DNA from: JAHBXE01 sp044222195
GTDB taxonomy: Bacteria > Planctomycetota > Phycisphaerae > Phycisphaerales > UBA1924
Length of the DNA: 64,000 nucleotides
Assembly (NCBI GenBank): GCA_044222195.1
Contig: JBGANS010000003.1
Location: 124,001-188,000 of the forward strand
Reading direction: 5' to 3'
Shown here: one piece after another, positions 26,305 to 34,806 of the stretch
Layout: the number at the start of each line of letters is the position of its first letter
Position numbering within the stretch: the first letter of the stretch is position 1
The notes under the pieces: model-generated
The model's input: only the letters and a program-made list of their open reading frames with translations
Told to the model about the DNA's origin: nothing
Database searches by the model: none
Program-made: the position numbers and the translations under genes

Positions 26305-27471
26305 TCAGGAGCAGCCGGCGGCGTACTTGTTGATGAAACACTGGAAGTCGTTAGCGGTGAGGAGCGGCGGGAGCGTGGAGCCGTCGCAGTTGGCGGCGGG
26401 CGAGTTGGCGGCGTATCTGTTGATGAAGCACTGGAAGTCGTTGGCGGTGAGCAAGGGGGCGAGCGTGGAAGCGTCGCAGTTGGCGTAGCACGTGTAACGG
26501 GTCCAGAGGATGGCCTGGTAGTTCTGGGTGGCGGTGTTGAACGCGGTGCCGACGATGTGAGTGGCGGCGGCGTCTTTCCAGACACCCGAGGCGTAGGAAG
26601 ATTCGAAGCCAGGCGGTAGAAACTGGTGGAGGTTGACGAAAGAAGCGGCGGTGCCGGACCAGGCCGCGGCGACGCCGGGGCCGCTCGTGAAGAACACCGA
26701 GCCGACCTGAACTCCGCCGGAGACGGAGAGGGCGTTTGAGCCGAAGGCGCCGGGCGGGTTGAGGTCGGTGAATGAGGCGGCCGAGCCGGTCCAGAGGCAC
26801 GCGTGGTTGCTGTTCTCCGGGGTGTTCGAGGCGAAGAAGCCGACTTGTTGAACGCCGTCGGTGGCGCGAGCCAGGGAGAGGTAGTTGATGTTGGGGTCGA
26901 GGTCGATGAAGGATGCGGCGGTACCGGACCAGAGCGCGGCGTGGGTTTCGGTGCCGAAGCGTGCCTCGCCCACCTGCTGGCCGGGACCGGCGCCCCAGCA
27001 GCGTGAGAAACTGGAGCCGGCGGGGTGGAGGTCAACGAAGTTGGTTGCGGAGCCATTCCAGAGATAGGCGTGCGCGACGCCGGATGGGGGTACGGCGATG
27101 AAGCCGACCTGCTGGCCGTTGTGGACGCCGTACGCGATGGAAAACATGGCGCCCGCCGGATGAAGGCTGACGAACGACGCGGCGGAGCCGGACCAGAGCG
27201 CCGCACGTTCCTGCGTGGAGACAACGGTCCGCCCGACCTGTTGTCCGTTGTGGACGGCGTTGAGAATGGCACCGATGTGGCCGGGAGGGGTGAGATCGAT
27301 GCGGGATTCGGGGGTGCCGGACCAGAGGCTTCCGGGGGTGCCGACCTGTTGGTTGCCGGAAACGCCGAGAGCTTGAGTCTGGGTCAGGGTGGGAGTATGG
27401 AGGTTGGTCACGATCCATTGGGCGTTGGCAGGAATCGCGGCAGTCAGGGTGATGAGAAGGAGGGCTCGCAT
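26305..27471 (-). CDS. secreted HAF-like repeat protein with double dockerin-like tail (paralogue B)
   Basis: 388 residues, same architecture as the downstream gene: signal peptide MRALLLITLTAAIPANA, about seven HAF-like repeats (AALWSGSAASFVSLHPAGA, HNGQQVGF), then two dockerin-like units (YANCDASTLAPLLTANDF and AANCDGSTLPPLLTANDF) ending in GCS. In the first unit the usual G after CD is A. The ATG at 27471 starts the signal peptide; the frame is open 282 nt further but would run antisense into pyrB. The start lies 66 nt from the pyrB start on the other strand, so the two genes share a short divergent promoter region. Confidence 0.82.
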   Translation of the reverse strand: MRALLLITLTAAIPANAQWIVTNLHTPTLTQTQALGVSGNQQVGTPGSLWSGTPESRIDLTPPGHIGAILNAVHNGQQVGRTVVSTQERAALWSGSAASFVSLHPAGAMFSIAYGVHNGQQVGFIAVPPSGVAHAYLWNGSATNFVDLHPAGSSFSRCWGAGPGQQVGEARFGTETHAALWSGTAASFIDLDPNINYLSLARATDGVQQVGFFASNTPENSNHACLWTGSAASFTDLNPPGAFGSNALSVSGGVQVGSVFFTSGPGVAAAWSGTAASFVNLHQFLPPGFESSYASGVWKDAAATHIVGTAFNTATQNYQAILWTRYTCYANCDASTLAPLLTANDFQCFINRYAANSPAANCDGSTLPPLLTANDFQCFINKYAAGCS

Positions 27472-27524
27472 ATGGGTAGAACGAAATGTGGGGCCGGCGC
27501 TGCCGGGGGCTCTGGAAAGGCACG

Positions 27525-27530
27525 TACAAT
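27525..27530 (+). promoter_or_regulatory. TACAAT -10-like hexamer of pyrB, leaderless start
   Basis: TACAAT ends 6 nt before the GTG at 27537, so the transcript would begin at the start codon. No -35 consensus seen. Confidence 0.55.
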
Positions 27531-27536
27531 GCGGGC

Positions 27537-28568
27537 GTGACCACAGCCGGGACAACGCGGGTGACGCCGAGCACAAGGAAAGCGGTATGGCCGCGGCGGG
27601 GGTTGTTAGGGCTGCAGGGGGTACCTCGGGGTGAGATCCGGCTGATCCTGGAGAGGGCCCGGGAGCTTTCGCCGGTGGCGAACCTGGCGGACACGCGGAC
27701 GGGGAGACTCGCCGGGAGGACGGTGGCGACGCTGTTCTTTGAGGATTCGACAAGGACGAAAACGAGCTTCACGCTGGCCGCGAAGCGGATGTCGGCGGAG
27801 GTGATTGATCTGCCGATGGGGTCGTCGTCGGTGAACAAGGGGGAGACGCTGATCGACACGGCACGGACGGTCGAGGCGATGGGTGTTTCGGCGATGGTGG
27901 TGCGGGCGAAGCAGTCGGGCGCGGCGGAGATGATCGCGAAGGCCGTGAAGTGCCCGGTGTTCAACGCGGGGGATGGGAAGCACGAGCATCCAACGCAGGG
28001 GCTGCTCGATGCGTACACGATTGCCGAGGCGCACGGGCGGCTGGACGAGTTTGATCTTTCGGGATTGAACATCGTGATCGTGGGGGATGTGGTGTCGTCG
28101 CGCGTGGCGCGATCGGGGATCGCGGCGATGACGGCGCTTGGGGCGAAGGTCGCCTGCGCCGGTCCGCCGGGGATGGCACCGGGGTCGCTCGCGGCCCTTG
28201 GTTGCTCGGTGACGCACGATATTGAGTCCGTGCTGCCCGGGGCGGATGTGGTGATGATGCTGCGGATTCAGTTTGAGAGGCAGGAGGGGAAGGAAGGGAC
28301 TGAGGGACGAAGGGACGGAGGGACGGAGGGAAAGCCCAAGACGAGCTCGATTGTGTCGGTGCATGAGTATCGCGAGCTCTATGGGATGACGGTGGAGCGT
28401 GCCGCGCGGCTGAAGAAAGGGGCGGTGGTGATGCACCCGGGACCGATGAACCGGGGGATTGAGATTGACGGTGAAGTGGCGGATGGGGCGAGGAGCGTGG
28501 TGCTGCGGCAGGTGGCGCATGGAGTAGCGGTGAGGATGGCGGCGCTGGAGGCGTGCGGAGCGCCGTGA
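27537..28568 (+). CDS. pyrB: aspartate carbamoyltransferase catalytic subunit
   Basis: 343 residues. It joins carbamoyl phosphate and aspartate in pyrimidine synthesis. The carbamoyl phosphate loop FFEDSTRTKTSF is clear, followed by GSSSVNKGETLIDT and the conserved HPTQGLLDAYTI and MHPGPMNRGIEI. In the aspartate domain, after VVMMLRIQFER, about 17 extra residues rich in G, E, R and D (EGKEGTEGRRDGG) are encoded by a GGGACGGA microsatellite where family members run straight on to the SxxEY motif (here VHEYRELYGMT). The insertion is in frame and lies in a loop, so the enzyme may still work. The start is GTG with a -10-like hexamer just before. No pyrC or carbamoyl phosphate synthase gene is adjacent. 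Confidence 0.95.
   Translation: MTTAGTTRVTPSTRKAVWPRRGLLGLQGVPRGEIRLILERARELSPVANLADTRTGRLAGRTVATLFFEDSTRTKTSFTLAAKRMSAEVIDLPMGSSSVNKGETLIDTARTVEAMGVSAMVVRAKQSGAAEMIAKAVKCPVFNAGDGKHEHPTQGLLDAYTIAEAHGRLDEFDLSGLNIVIVGDVVSSRVARSGIAAMTALGAKVACAGPPGMAPGSLAALGCSVTHDIESVLPGADVVMMLRIQFERQEGKEGTEGRRDGGTEGKPKTSSIVSVHEYRELYGMTVERAARLKKGAVVMHPGPMNRGIEIDGEVADGARSVVLRQVAHGVAVRMAALEACGAP
28286..28335. repeat. microsatellite inside pyrB
   Basis: A tract built on GGGACGGA and close variants lies within the pyrB coding sequence and is the same kind as at 25044-25092. It is translated in frame. Confidence 0.85.
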
Positions 28569-28601
28569 GGTGAGAACGGGGGTTGCGCGGGCCTGCTCGG
28601 C

Positions 28602-30170
28602 TTACTTCTCGAACAGCGCCGCGCGCAGCGCCTGCGAGACCGGTTCAAGGGCGGCGGGGCTTCCGGCGTTGCACGTGGCGATGAGGGTGACGTGGTCATC
28701 CACGTAGTGGAAGATGTTGGCACCGAATCCGAACTCGTTGGCGCCTCCGACGTTTCGAACGGTCGTGCCGCGGCGGGACTTCCCGATCATCCACCCGTAG
28801 CCCTCGCCCGCGCCCGCCGGGCCGATGGGGAAGTACGACGTGAATGCCTTGGCCCGCTGGGGCGCGTTCAAGACCTGATCGCCATCCATGACATGGACCC
28901 AGGTGTTGAGGTCTGTCGCTGAGGACACGACGCCCCCCGCGCCGAGCAGCGCCCAGGTCGGGGCGGGCCACTGGTTCGGAGAGAGTGCGCCGCGGACATC
29001 GCGCCGTCCGTACCCCCGGGCGACACGGGCGTCGGGCCAGGCCTGCTCGCCGTAGAACCCCGATGATGACATCCCTGCGGGTTTGAAGATCCGCTCGCGC
29101 ACAAAGTCCTGGTAGGTCTTTCCGCTCGCGACTTCGATGATCATCGCGAGCAGCACGTACCCGCCGTTGGAGTATTCGCTTCGTTGTCCCGGCTTGAAAA
29201 GCAGCGGGGCTTCCATGAGCCGCTTGAGAGCCTCGGGCCGCTGGATCGGCGCGAAGTCGCCGCCCTCGCCGGGGCGGTCCACGTAGTCCACGATTCCGCC
29301 GGAGTGGGTCAGCAGGTGATGGATGGTGACTTCGCTCTTGTCCGCGGGCACATCCTTGAGGTGCGTTGCAATCGGGTCGGAGACGGCGAGCTTCCCGTCT
29401 TGTTCCAGCGCCAGAATCGCAGCGGCCGTGAACACCTTGGTGACCGATCCGATGCTGAACACAGTGGCGGCGTCCACGGGGGTCTTCGTGGCCCGGTCCG
29501 CGAGGCCGTAGCCCTTGTGAAGCACGAGCTGTCCATCTTTCTCAACAAGGATCTCGCCGGAGAAGCCAGATTTTTGCCCGGCCTCGATCACCGCTGCGTC
29601 GAGCTTGGCGCCGAGCGGGCCGACGACGACCGCTCCCTTGTCGCCCGGACCGGCCTTGGGACCGGCCGCGGCGGGCTTGGCGGCCATTGCACGCTGGATG
29701 GCGCGAAAGCCGTCATCCTCGCGCACGCTCGCGAAGTCCGTGTCGAGTTCCAACTGGCCCGCATCGCTGAACCCGGCCTCCACGGCTTTGTTCAACGCCT
29801 CGATCGCGCCTTGTGTGTCCCCGCTCATTGCCTTGGCGCATGCGAGGTTGTAGAGCGACACGGTGCGGACTTCTTCGAACTCGGCTGCGCGGCTATGGGT
29901 GGCGATTGCCTTCTCCCAGTTCTTCATCGAGTGGTAGCACATGCCCAGCGCTTGCCAGGCCAGGGGGCGATCGGGGTCCTTCGCGACCATGGATTCGAGC
30001 GCGGCCGCGGCCTCGACGAGCTTGCCTTCCTTCATCATGCCGCGGGCGCGCTGAATGTCGGCGGGAACGCCCTCTGGTTGCGACGCGGCCGGCGCGGGCG
30101 AAAGGAGCACCGAAAGGGCGACGACGGTTCGGGCGACAAGTGTCGTCCACGCGACTGGAAGTGTGGGCAC
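28602..30170 (-). CDS. exported TPR protein fused to a serine beta-lactamase-like domain
   Basis: 522 residues. Signal peptide (TTLVARTVVALSVLLSPAPAAS), then three TPR-like units (AWQALGMCYHSMKNWEKAI, YNLACAKAMSGDTQGAIEAL) to about residue 160, an Ala/Gly/Pro linker, and a class C beta-lactamase/esterase-type domain. Its SxxK motif is SVTK near residue 240, the YxN motif is YSN near 330, and THSGG lies between. Members act in the envelope as peptidases, esterases or penicillin-binding-like proteins; beta-lactam resistance is not implied. The start is GTG with GGAG 6 nt upstream. It is convergent with pyrB and divergent from the zinc-ribbon cluster. Confidence 0.85.
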   Translation of the reverse strand: MPTLPVAWTTLVARTVVALSVLLSPAPAASQPEGVPADIQRARGMMKEGKLVEAAAALESMVAKDPDRPLAWQALGMCYHSMKNWEKAIATHSRAAEFEEVRTVSLYNLACAKAMSGDTQGAIEALNKAVEAGFSDAGQLELDTDFASVREDDGFRAIQRAMAAKPAAAGPKAGPGDKGAVVVGPLGAKLDAAVIEAGQKSGFSGEILVEKDGQLVLHKGYGLADRATKTPVDAATVFSIGSVTKVFTAAAILALEQDGKLAVSDPIATHLKDVPADKSEVTIHHLLTHSGGIVDYVDRPGEGGDFAPIQRPEALKRLMEAPLLFKPGQRSEYSNGGYVLLAMIIEVASGKTYQDFVRERIFKPAGMSSSGFYGEQAWPDARVARGYGRRDVRGALSPNQWPAPTWALLGAGGVVSSATDLNTWVHVMDGDQVLNAPQRAKAFTSYFPIGPAGAGEGYGWMIGKSRRGTTVRNVGGANEFGFGANIFHYVDDHVTLIATCNAGSPAALEPVSQALRAALFEK

Positions 30171-30276
30171 GGGTGTCTCCGGCTGTTCGAAGGCATGGAT
30201 GCGCAGCGCGACGGGACCCGTCAGGTGGTGTAGATGGATCGGGGCGAAGGCGAGGTGAGAGAGGTGAGAGTGGGAG

Positions 30277-30282
30277 TACGCT
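30277..30282 (+). promoter_or_regulatory. TACGCT -10-like hexamer for the zinc-ribbon cluster
   Basis: TACGCT ends 7 nt before the ATG of the first zinc-ribbon gene (30290), with no ribosome site. It probably drives the whole closely spaced cluster to 33135. Confidence 0.5.
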
Positions 30283-30289
30283 TGGGTTG

Positions 30290-30757
30290 ATGGGTGAAGA
30301 GCTGCGAGCGTTTCTGGCGGGGCGGGATGCGGCGTGTCCGCGCTGCGGGTACAACCTCAGGGGACTCGTCGGGGCGGAGTGTCCGGAATGCGGGCTTGGG
30401 TTGTCGCTGGCGCGGCTGCGGGCGAGGGTGGAGCATGCGGAGTGGCGTGAAAGCCGGCTGCCGCGGGACCCAATCACGACGGCGGGCTTGATCGGGTCGA
30501 TCCTGGGTCTGGGGTGGCCGCTGGCGGTGCTGACGCTGGGGATTCTGTTCCGCGATTCGGAGGCGATGAATACTCGGCGGCTGCTCGCACTCGGGCTTGT
30601 GTGTGTCGTACAGGTGGGGATGGTGGCGGTGTATCTTGGAGGGCTGACGCGGATGAAGCCGTGGCCGCGGCGGGGGAAAGTGGCGCTGGCGGTGGCGGCG
30701 TGGTGCTGGGGACCGGGGGCGATGGTGGGGATGGTGGTTTGGGGGATGGTGATGTGA
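30290..30757 (+). CDS. zinc-ribbon membrane protein, tandem copy 1
   Basis: 155 residues. It opens with MGEELRAFLAGRDAA, then a zinc ribbon CPRCGYNLRGL...CPECGLGL (two CxxC pairs 15 residues apart), then a polar stretch and three or four hydrophobic helices. The ribbon is expected on the cytoplasmic side. First of six paralogous genes on the same strand, each separated by only a few bases or overlapping. The upstream frame is open but starts in antisense of the beta-lactamase gene. No function is known to me; metal-binding membrane anchoring is inferred from sequence. Confidence 0.75.
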   Translation: MGEELRAFLAGRDAACPRCGYNLRGLVGAECPECGLGLSLARLRARVEHAEWRESRLPRDPITTAGLIGSILGLGWPLAVLTLGILFRDSEAMNTRRLLALGLVCVVQVGMVAVYLGGLTRMKPWPRRGKVALAVAAWCWGPGAMVGMVVWGMVM

Positions 30758-30769
30758 GGGGAGCCGGGC

Positions 30770-31222
30770 TTGGGCGAGCATGAATCGAGGGCTGAGCTGC
30801 TCAAGCGATTCCTCACGGACCGAGATGCGGCATGCCCGCTGTGCGGGTACAACGTGCAAGATCTGACGGCTTCATCCTGTCCCGAGTGTGGGGCGAGACT
30901 GGAACTCACGCTTGGGATGGCGGTACCACGCATCGGTTGGTTCATTGGTGGCTTGGCGGGGCTGAGCGCGGGAGTTGGGTTCAATGGGTTCAACCTGACG
31001 GCAAGGCTTGGCGAAGGAGCGGCCAGGAGAGAAGATCTATTGGCCGATCAGAATGTGTTTCTCATGATTTGCCTGGGAAGTGCGGCCATTCTGCTGGCGG
31101 TGTGGATGAGGTGGTGGCGGTGGATCGGGCTCATGTCGAAGTGGCAGCGGAGTTTGCTCGCCACTGCATGCTGGGCGGCAAGCATCGGTTCGGCGGTGGC
31201 ATACTTTCGAATCAACTGGTGA
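30770..31222 (+). CDS. zinc-ribbon membrane protein, tandem copy 2
   Basis: 150 residues from a TTG start with AGGGGAG about 6 nt upstream. Ribbon CPLCGYNVQDL...CPECGARLEL, then three hydrophobic segments (GWFIGGLAGLSAGVG, FLMICLGSAAILLAVW, LLATACWAASIGSAVAYF). The usual L in YNLRGL is V and the rest is less conserved, so this is the most diverged copy. It starts 12 nt after copy 1. Confidence 0.7.
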   Translation: MGEHESRAELLKRFLTDRDAACPLCGYNVQDLTASSCPECGARLELTLGMAVPRIGWFIGGLAGLSAGVGFNGFNLTARLGEGAARREDLLADQNVFLMICLGSAAILLAVWMRWWRWIGLMSKWQRSLLATACWAASIGSAVAYFRINW

Positions 31223-31281
31223 TTGACCGCATGAAATCCGCGGCGGTTACAAACCGCCGCCCCGAGGGATTGGAGCGTCTG

Positions 31282-31737
31282 GTGGATGAGCGCGACTCGA
31301 GGCTGGAGTTTTTGAGGGCGTTCCTGGCGGAGCGGGACTTGCCGTGCCCCTTGTGCGGGTACAACCTGCGGGCGCTGAGAAGCGAGAAGTGTCCGGAGTG
31401 CGGGTCGGAGGTGGAGGTGACGGTGGGGCTGACGGAGCCGCGGATGGCGGCGTTTATCGCGGGGGTGGTGGGGCTGGCGGCGGGGCTGGGGTTCTGTGCG
31501 TTGATCCTGCTGTGGGTTGGGTGGCTGCACGTGACCCGCGATGGGGGGCCGGGGCTGAACAAGCTGTGGATGCTGCCGATTGGCGTGGTGGTGAATGCCG
31601 TGGCGCTGCGGATATGGCTGGGGCTTCGAAGGAGGATTCGAACGATGTCTCGGAGGAAGCAGTGGGTCGCGGCGGTGGCGTGTTTCTGGCTGAGCCTCGC
31701 GGTGGCGGTGGGGTTCTTCGCGACGGCGGGGACATGA
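31282..31737 (+). CDS. zinc-ribbon membrane protein, tandem copy 3
   Basis: 151 residues if it starts at GTG 31282, which gives the same short lead (VDERDSRLEFLRAFLAERD) as in copies 5 and 6 and has GGAG at a good distance. An ATG at 31231 in frame is the alternative. Ribbon CPLCGYNLRAL...CPECGSEVEV, then helices MAAFIAGVVGLAAGLGF, LWMLPIGVVVNAVAL and WVAAVACFWLSLAVAVGFF. Its stop overlaps the start of copy 4 by ATGA. Confidence 0.7.
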   Translation: MDERDSRLEFLRAFLAERDLPCPLCGYNLRALRSEKCPECGSEVEVTVGLTEPRMAAFIAGVVGLAAGLGFCALILLWVGWLHVTRDGGPGLNKLWMLPIGVVVNAVALRIWLGLRRRIRTMSRRKQWVAAVACFWLSLAVAVGFFATAGT

Positions 31738-32216
31738 TGGACCGGTACCAGCGGATGACGTTGCGGCACCTGCAGGAGCACGACTTTGCGTGCCCGGGGT
31801 GCGGGTACGCGATGCGGGGGTTGCCGACGACGGTGTGCCCGGAGTGCGGTCGGAAGCTGAACTGGATTGATGTAAAGCCGCCGGATGTGGCGCTGACGTG
31901 GCGGGTCGCGGCGTTTGACCTCTTCGGGTTGATCGCGACGGTGGCGGTGAACATTTTGCTGGTGATTGTGATGGCGGTGGCGGTAGTGGTCTATGCGAAG
32001 GGGAGTTGGTTTACGGCGGACCTATGGAGTCTGGGGCGGGGGCCGAAGTCGATTTCTGGGGTGCTGTTGATCGCGCTGGGCCTAGGTGTGGTGGGGTGGG
32101 CGGCGGCGTGGGAGTTGTCGAGTGTGAGGTCGTACCGAACGCAGAAGATGCTGGCGGCGTGGTGCTGGGTGTTGACGGGGTTTCATGTGGTTGGGTGTGT
32201 GTCGCTGGTGGTGTAG
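31734..32216 (+). CDS. zinc-ribbon membrane protein, tandem copy 4
   Basis: 160 residues, starting at an ATG that overlaps the stop of copy 3 by four bases, so it is likely translated by coupling. Ribbon CPGCGYAMRGL...CPECGRKLNW, then long hydrophobic helices (LFGLIATVAVNILLVIVMAV, ISGVLLIALGLGVVGWAAAW, AAWCWVLTGFHVVGCVSLVV). YAMRGL replaces the usual YNLRGL. The next gene starts 2 nt after its stop. Confidence 0.75.
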   Translation: MMDRYQRMTLRHLQEHDFACPGCGYAMRGLPTTVCPECGRKLNWIDVKPPDVALTWRVAAFDLFGLIATVAVNILLVIVMAVAVVVYAKGSWFTADLWSLGRGPKSISGVLLIALGLGVVGWAAAWELSSVRSYRTQKMLAAWCWVLTGFHVVGCVSLVV

Positions 32217-32218
32217 AT

Positions 32219-32665
32219 ATGAATGAGCGCGACGACACGCTGGTGGGCTTTCTGTCCGAACGTGACGTTGCATGTCCGGGCTGTGGGTACAACCTGCGGG
32301 GCTTGGTGGGGAGGGTGTGTCCGGAGTGCGGAAAGCCGGCGGCGTCGCTGTTTGCGAGGCCATGGTGGAAGTTCACGAAGGTTGAGAGATCGTTCGCGGG
32401 AGGTCTGGCGGGCTCGTTGCTGGCGATCGTGGCGTGCGTTGTGGCGATTGTTTTGGCCGCGTCGGATCCATTTTGGGTAATCGCGCTGTGGGTTCCTGCG
32501 ATCATGCTTGTGGGTTGGATGTTTCTAGCGTCGATGTGGACGGGATGGCTGATTCACGTGGGGAGGCGGCACCCGCGTCTTGCGGTTGCTAACGCGGTGG
32601 TTGTGTGGTGCTTGGCCGCCGCGTACTGGGGTTTCGTGTCAGTTTTGATCGTGAGCATGCTGTGA
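32219..32665 (+). CDS. zinc-ribbon membrane protein, tandem copy 5
   Basis: 148 residues. MNERDDTLVGFLSERDVA leads the ribbon CPGCGYNLRGL...CPECGKPAAS, then helices SFAGGLAGSLLAIVACVVAI, WVIALWVPAIMLVGWMFLA and AVVVWCLAAAYWGFVSVLI. Its start is 2 nt after the stop of copy 4 and its own stop overlaps the GTG of copy 6, so copies 3 to 6 form a tight translational chain. Confidence 0.75.
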   Translation: MNERDDTLVGFLSERDVACPGCGYNLRGLVGRVCPECGKPAASLFARPWWKFTKVERSFAGGLAGSLLAIVACVVAIVLAASDPFWVIALWVPAIMLVGWMFLASMWTGWLIHVGRRHPRLAVANAVVVWCLAAAYWGFVSVLIVSML

Positions 32666-33135
32666 AGGATGACTGCACGGAATTGCAAGGGTACCTGGCG
32701 GAGCGCGATGTTCCGTGCCCCGGCTGCGGCTACAACCTGCGCGGGCTTCCGGAGGGGACGTGTCCGGAATGTCGGCAGGAGTTGAAGCTGACGGTGGGGC
32801 TGGTGGAGAGCCGGATCGGGGCGCTGGTGGCGTGTCTGGGGCCGCTCTTTGCGGGGGCGGGCGCGGCGGGGGCGTTGCTGGTGGTGGCGGTCATCATGAT
32901 GTGGAGCCGCGGCGGGCGGATGCCGCGGGGGCACGAGGCGTGGATTGTGTTGTGGTTGCCGCTGGGTTGCCTGGTGGTGTGCGGGCTCGCGGCGGTGCTG
33001 ATGAGCCGGCGGCGGGGGCGGATGTGGTTCAGGAATCTGAGTCACGAGGCGCTGCTGGGCGTGGTGGTGGGGTCGATTGCTCTACCGCTGGCGTGGTTCG
33101 GGGCGTTCCTGGGGGTGCTGTTCTCGCACGGTTGA
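32662..33135 (+). CDS. zinc-ribbon membrane protein, tandem copy 6
   Basis: 157 residues from a GTG overlapping the previous stop (GTGA). VKDDCTELQGYLAERDVP then ribbon CPGCGYNLRGL...CPECRQELKL (the G after the last cysteine is R), then helices LVACLGPLFAGAGAAGALLV, AWIVLWLPLGCLVVCGLAAV and VVGSIALPLAWFGAFLGVLF. Last member of the array; the SpoVR gene follows after 74 nt with its own promoter-like region. Confidence 0.75.
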   Translation: MKDDCTELQGYLAERDVPCPGCGYNLRGLPEGTCPECRQELKLTVGLVESRIGALVACLGPLFAGAGAAGALLVVAVIMMWSRGGRMPRGHEAWIVLWLPLGCLVVCGLAAVLMSRRRGRMWFRNLSHEALLGVVVGSIALPLAWFGAFLGVLFSHG

Positions 33136-33209
33136 TCCCGCGGCGGGCGGGGTACGTATAGGAAAGCGGGGGCCCGATAACGCCGATAGTGCTGGTGGAA
33201 GGAATCACC

Positions 33210-34769
33210 ATGTCCTCGCCGACGAGTACCGATCTTTCGCCCGAGCTGCTCGAGCACATGAAGAAGATCAAGGCCAAGGCCATTGAGTACGGCCTGGACT
33301 TTTTCGAGGTCGTGTTCGAGGTGCTGCCCTTTGAGATCATGAACCAGATCGCGGCGTACGGGGGCTTTCCGATCCGGTATCCGCACTGGCGCTGGGGGAT
33401 GGAGTACGAGAAGCTTTCGAAGAGGGATGCGTACGGGCTCGGGCGCATCTACGAGATGGTGATCAACAACGATCCGTGCTACGCGTACCTGCAGGAGAGC
33501 AACGCGGTCACGGATCAGAAGTTGGTGATGGCGCACGTGTACGGGCACGCGGATTTTTTCAAACACAACTTCTGGTTCGGGAAGACCAATCGGAAGATGA
33601 TGGATGAGATGGCCAACCACGCGACGCGCGTGCGGCGGCATGCCGAGCGGCACGGGACGGGGACGGTGGAGCGGTTCCTCGATGTGTGCCTGTCGGTCGA
33701 GCACCTGATCGACCCGCACTCGGCGTTCATGCAGAGAGAGGGCGCGAGGCCAAGCCGGGCGCAGGCGGGGCCGGAGTCCGAGGGCGGCGCCGGGGGTTTT
33801 GAGCCGGAGAAGTTCGCGGCCAAGGACTACATGGACCCGTTCATCAATCCGCAGAAGGAGATGGACCGGCAGAAGAAGGCGTTCGAGGACAAGGCGAGGG
33901 CGGACAAGGGGAAGATCCCAGCGCGGCCGACACGGGACGTTCTGCAGTTCCTGCTGCGCCATGCGCCGCTGGAGGAGTGGCAGCAGGACATCCTGGGGAT
34001 CATCCGCGATGAGGCGTACTACTTTGCGCCGCAGGCGATGACGAAGATCATGAACGAGGGATGGGCGACGTACTGGCACAGCAAGCTGATGACGTCGCAC
34101 TTCCTCGAGAGCAGCGAGATCGTGCATTACGCGGACCAGCACTCGGGCGTGGTGCACATGGCGCCGGGCGGGTTCAACCCGTACAAGATCGGCGTGGAGA
34201 TGTTCAAGGACATCGAGCGGCGGTGGAATATGGGGCAGCACGGTGCCGCGTGGGAGAGCCTGGAGGGGGTCGGCGCGCGGGAGCGGTACGACGACAAGAG
34301 CATGAAGGGGCGGGAGAAGATATTCGAGGTGCGGCGGATCTACAACGATGTGAGCTTCATCGATGAGTACCTGACGCCGGAGTTTGTCGAGCGGCACAAG
34401 ATGTACCAGCACAAGCGGGACCCGCACACGGGCGAGATGAAGATCGTGAGCCGCGACTTTGAGCGGGTGAAGCAGACGCTGCTGCACCTGCTCACCAACC
34501 GCGGCGACCCGTTCATGTATGTGGCGGATGCGAACTACCTGAACCGGGGCGAGCTGTACCTGGCGCACCAGTGGACGGGGCTGGAGGTGGAGATCGCGCG
34601 GGCGTCGCCGGTGCTGCAGAACCTGAGGATCCTGTGGGGAAGGCCGGTGCATCTGCAGGCCCGGGTGAACGATGAGATGTGGCTGTTTTCGTGCGGGGAG
34701 GCTGGGAAGGATGTGAAGAAGGAGAAGATCACGGATGAGACGCCGGGGCCGGCGCACGTGATCGGGTAG
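33210..34769 (+). CDS. SpoVR family protein
   Basis: 519 residues, the usual length of the family. It has the typical opening AIEYGLDFFEVVFEVLPFEIMNQIAAYGGFP, RYPHWRWGMEYEKL, CYAYLQESN and MAHVYGHADFFKHNFWF, and later MNEGWATYWHSKLM. SpoVR (YcgB in Escherichia coli) is tied to spore cortex formation in Bacillus and otherwise has no settled biochemical role. It usually lies in an operon with a PrkA-type kinase and a YeaH-type VWA protein; neither is here. The ATG at 33210 has GGAAGGAA about 7 nt upstream; a 7-codon longer start is possible. Four palindromes follow its stop. Confidence 0.93.
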   Translation: MSSPTSTDLSPELLEHMKKIKAKAIEYGLDFFEVVFEVLPFEIMNQIAAYGGFPIRYPHWRWGMEYEKLSKRDAYGLGRIYEMVINNDPCYAYLQESNAVTDQKLVMAHVYGHADFFKHNFWFGKTNRKMMDEMANHATRVRRHAERHGTGTVERFLDVCLSVEHLIDPHSAFMQREGARPSRAQAGPESEGGAGGFEPEKFAAKDYMDPFINPQKEMDRQKKAFEDKARADKGKIPARPTRDVLQFLLRHAPLEEWQQDILGIIRDEAYYFAPQAMTKIMNEGWATYWHSKLMTSHFLESSEIVHYADQHSGVVHMAPGGFNPYKIGVEMFKDIERRWNMGQHGAAWESLEGVGARERYDDKSMKGREKIFEVRRIYNDVSFIDEYLTPEFVERHKMYQHKRDPHTGEMKIVSRDFERVKQTLLHLLTNRGDPFMYVADANYLNRGELYLAHQWTGLEVEIARASPVLQNLRILWGRPVHLQARVNDEMWLFSCGEAGKDVKKEKITDETPGPAHVIG

Positions 34770-34806
34770 AGCCGTTGTCCCGAAATCATCAGCGAAGGCT
34801 ACATTT

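Noticed and set aside
24822..27272. 816-residue open frame overlapping both HAF-like genes in another frame
   Set aside because: Pro/Ser/Arg-rich frame without signal peptide; the other frame gives signal peptides, repeats and tails.
29813..30289. Longer form of the first zinc-ribbon protein
   Set aside because: The extension is antisense to the beta-lactamase gene; the ATG at 30290 has the -10-like hexamer.
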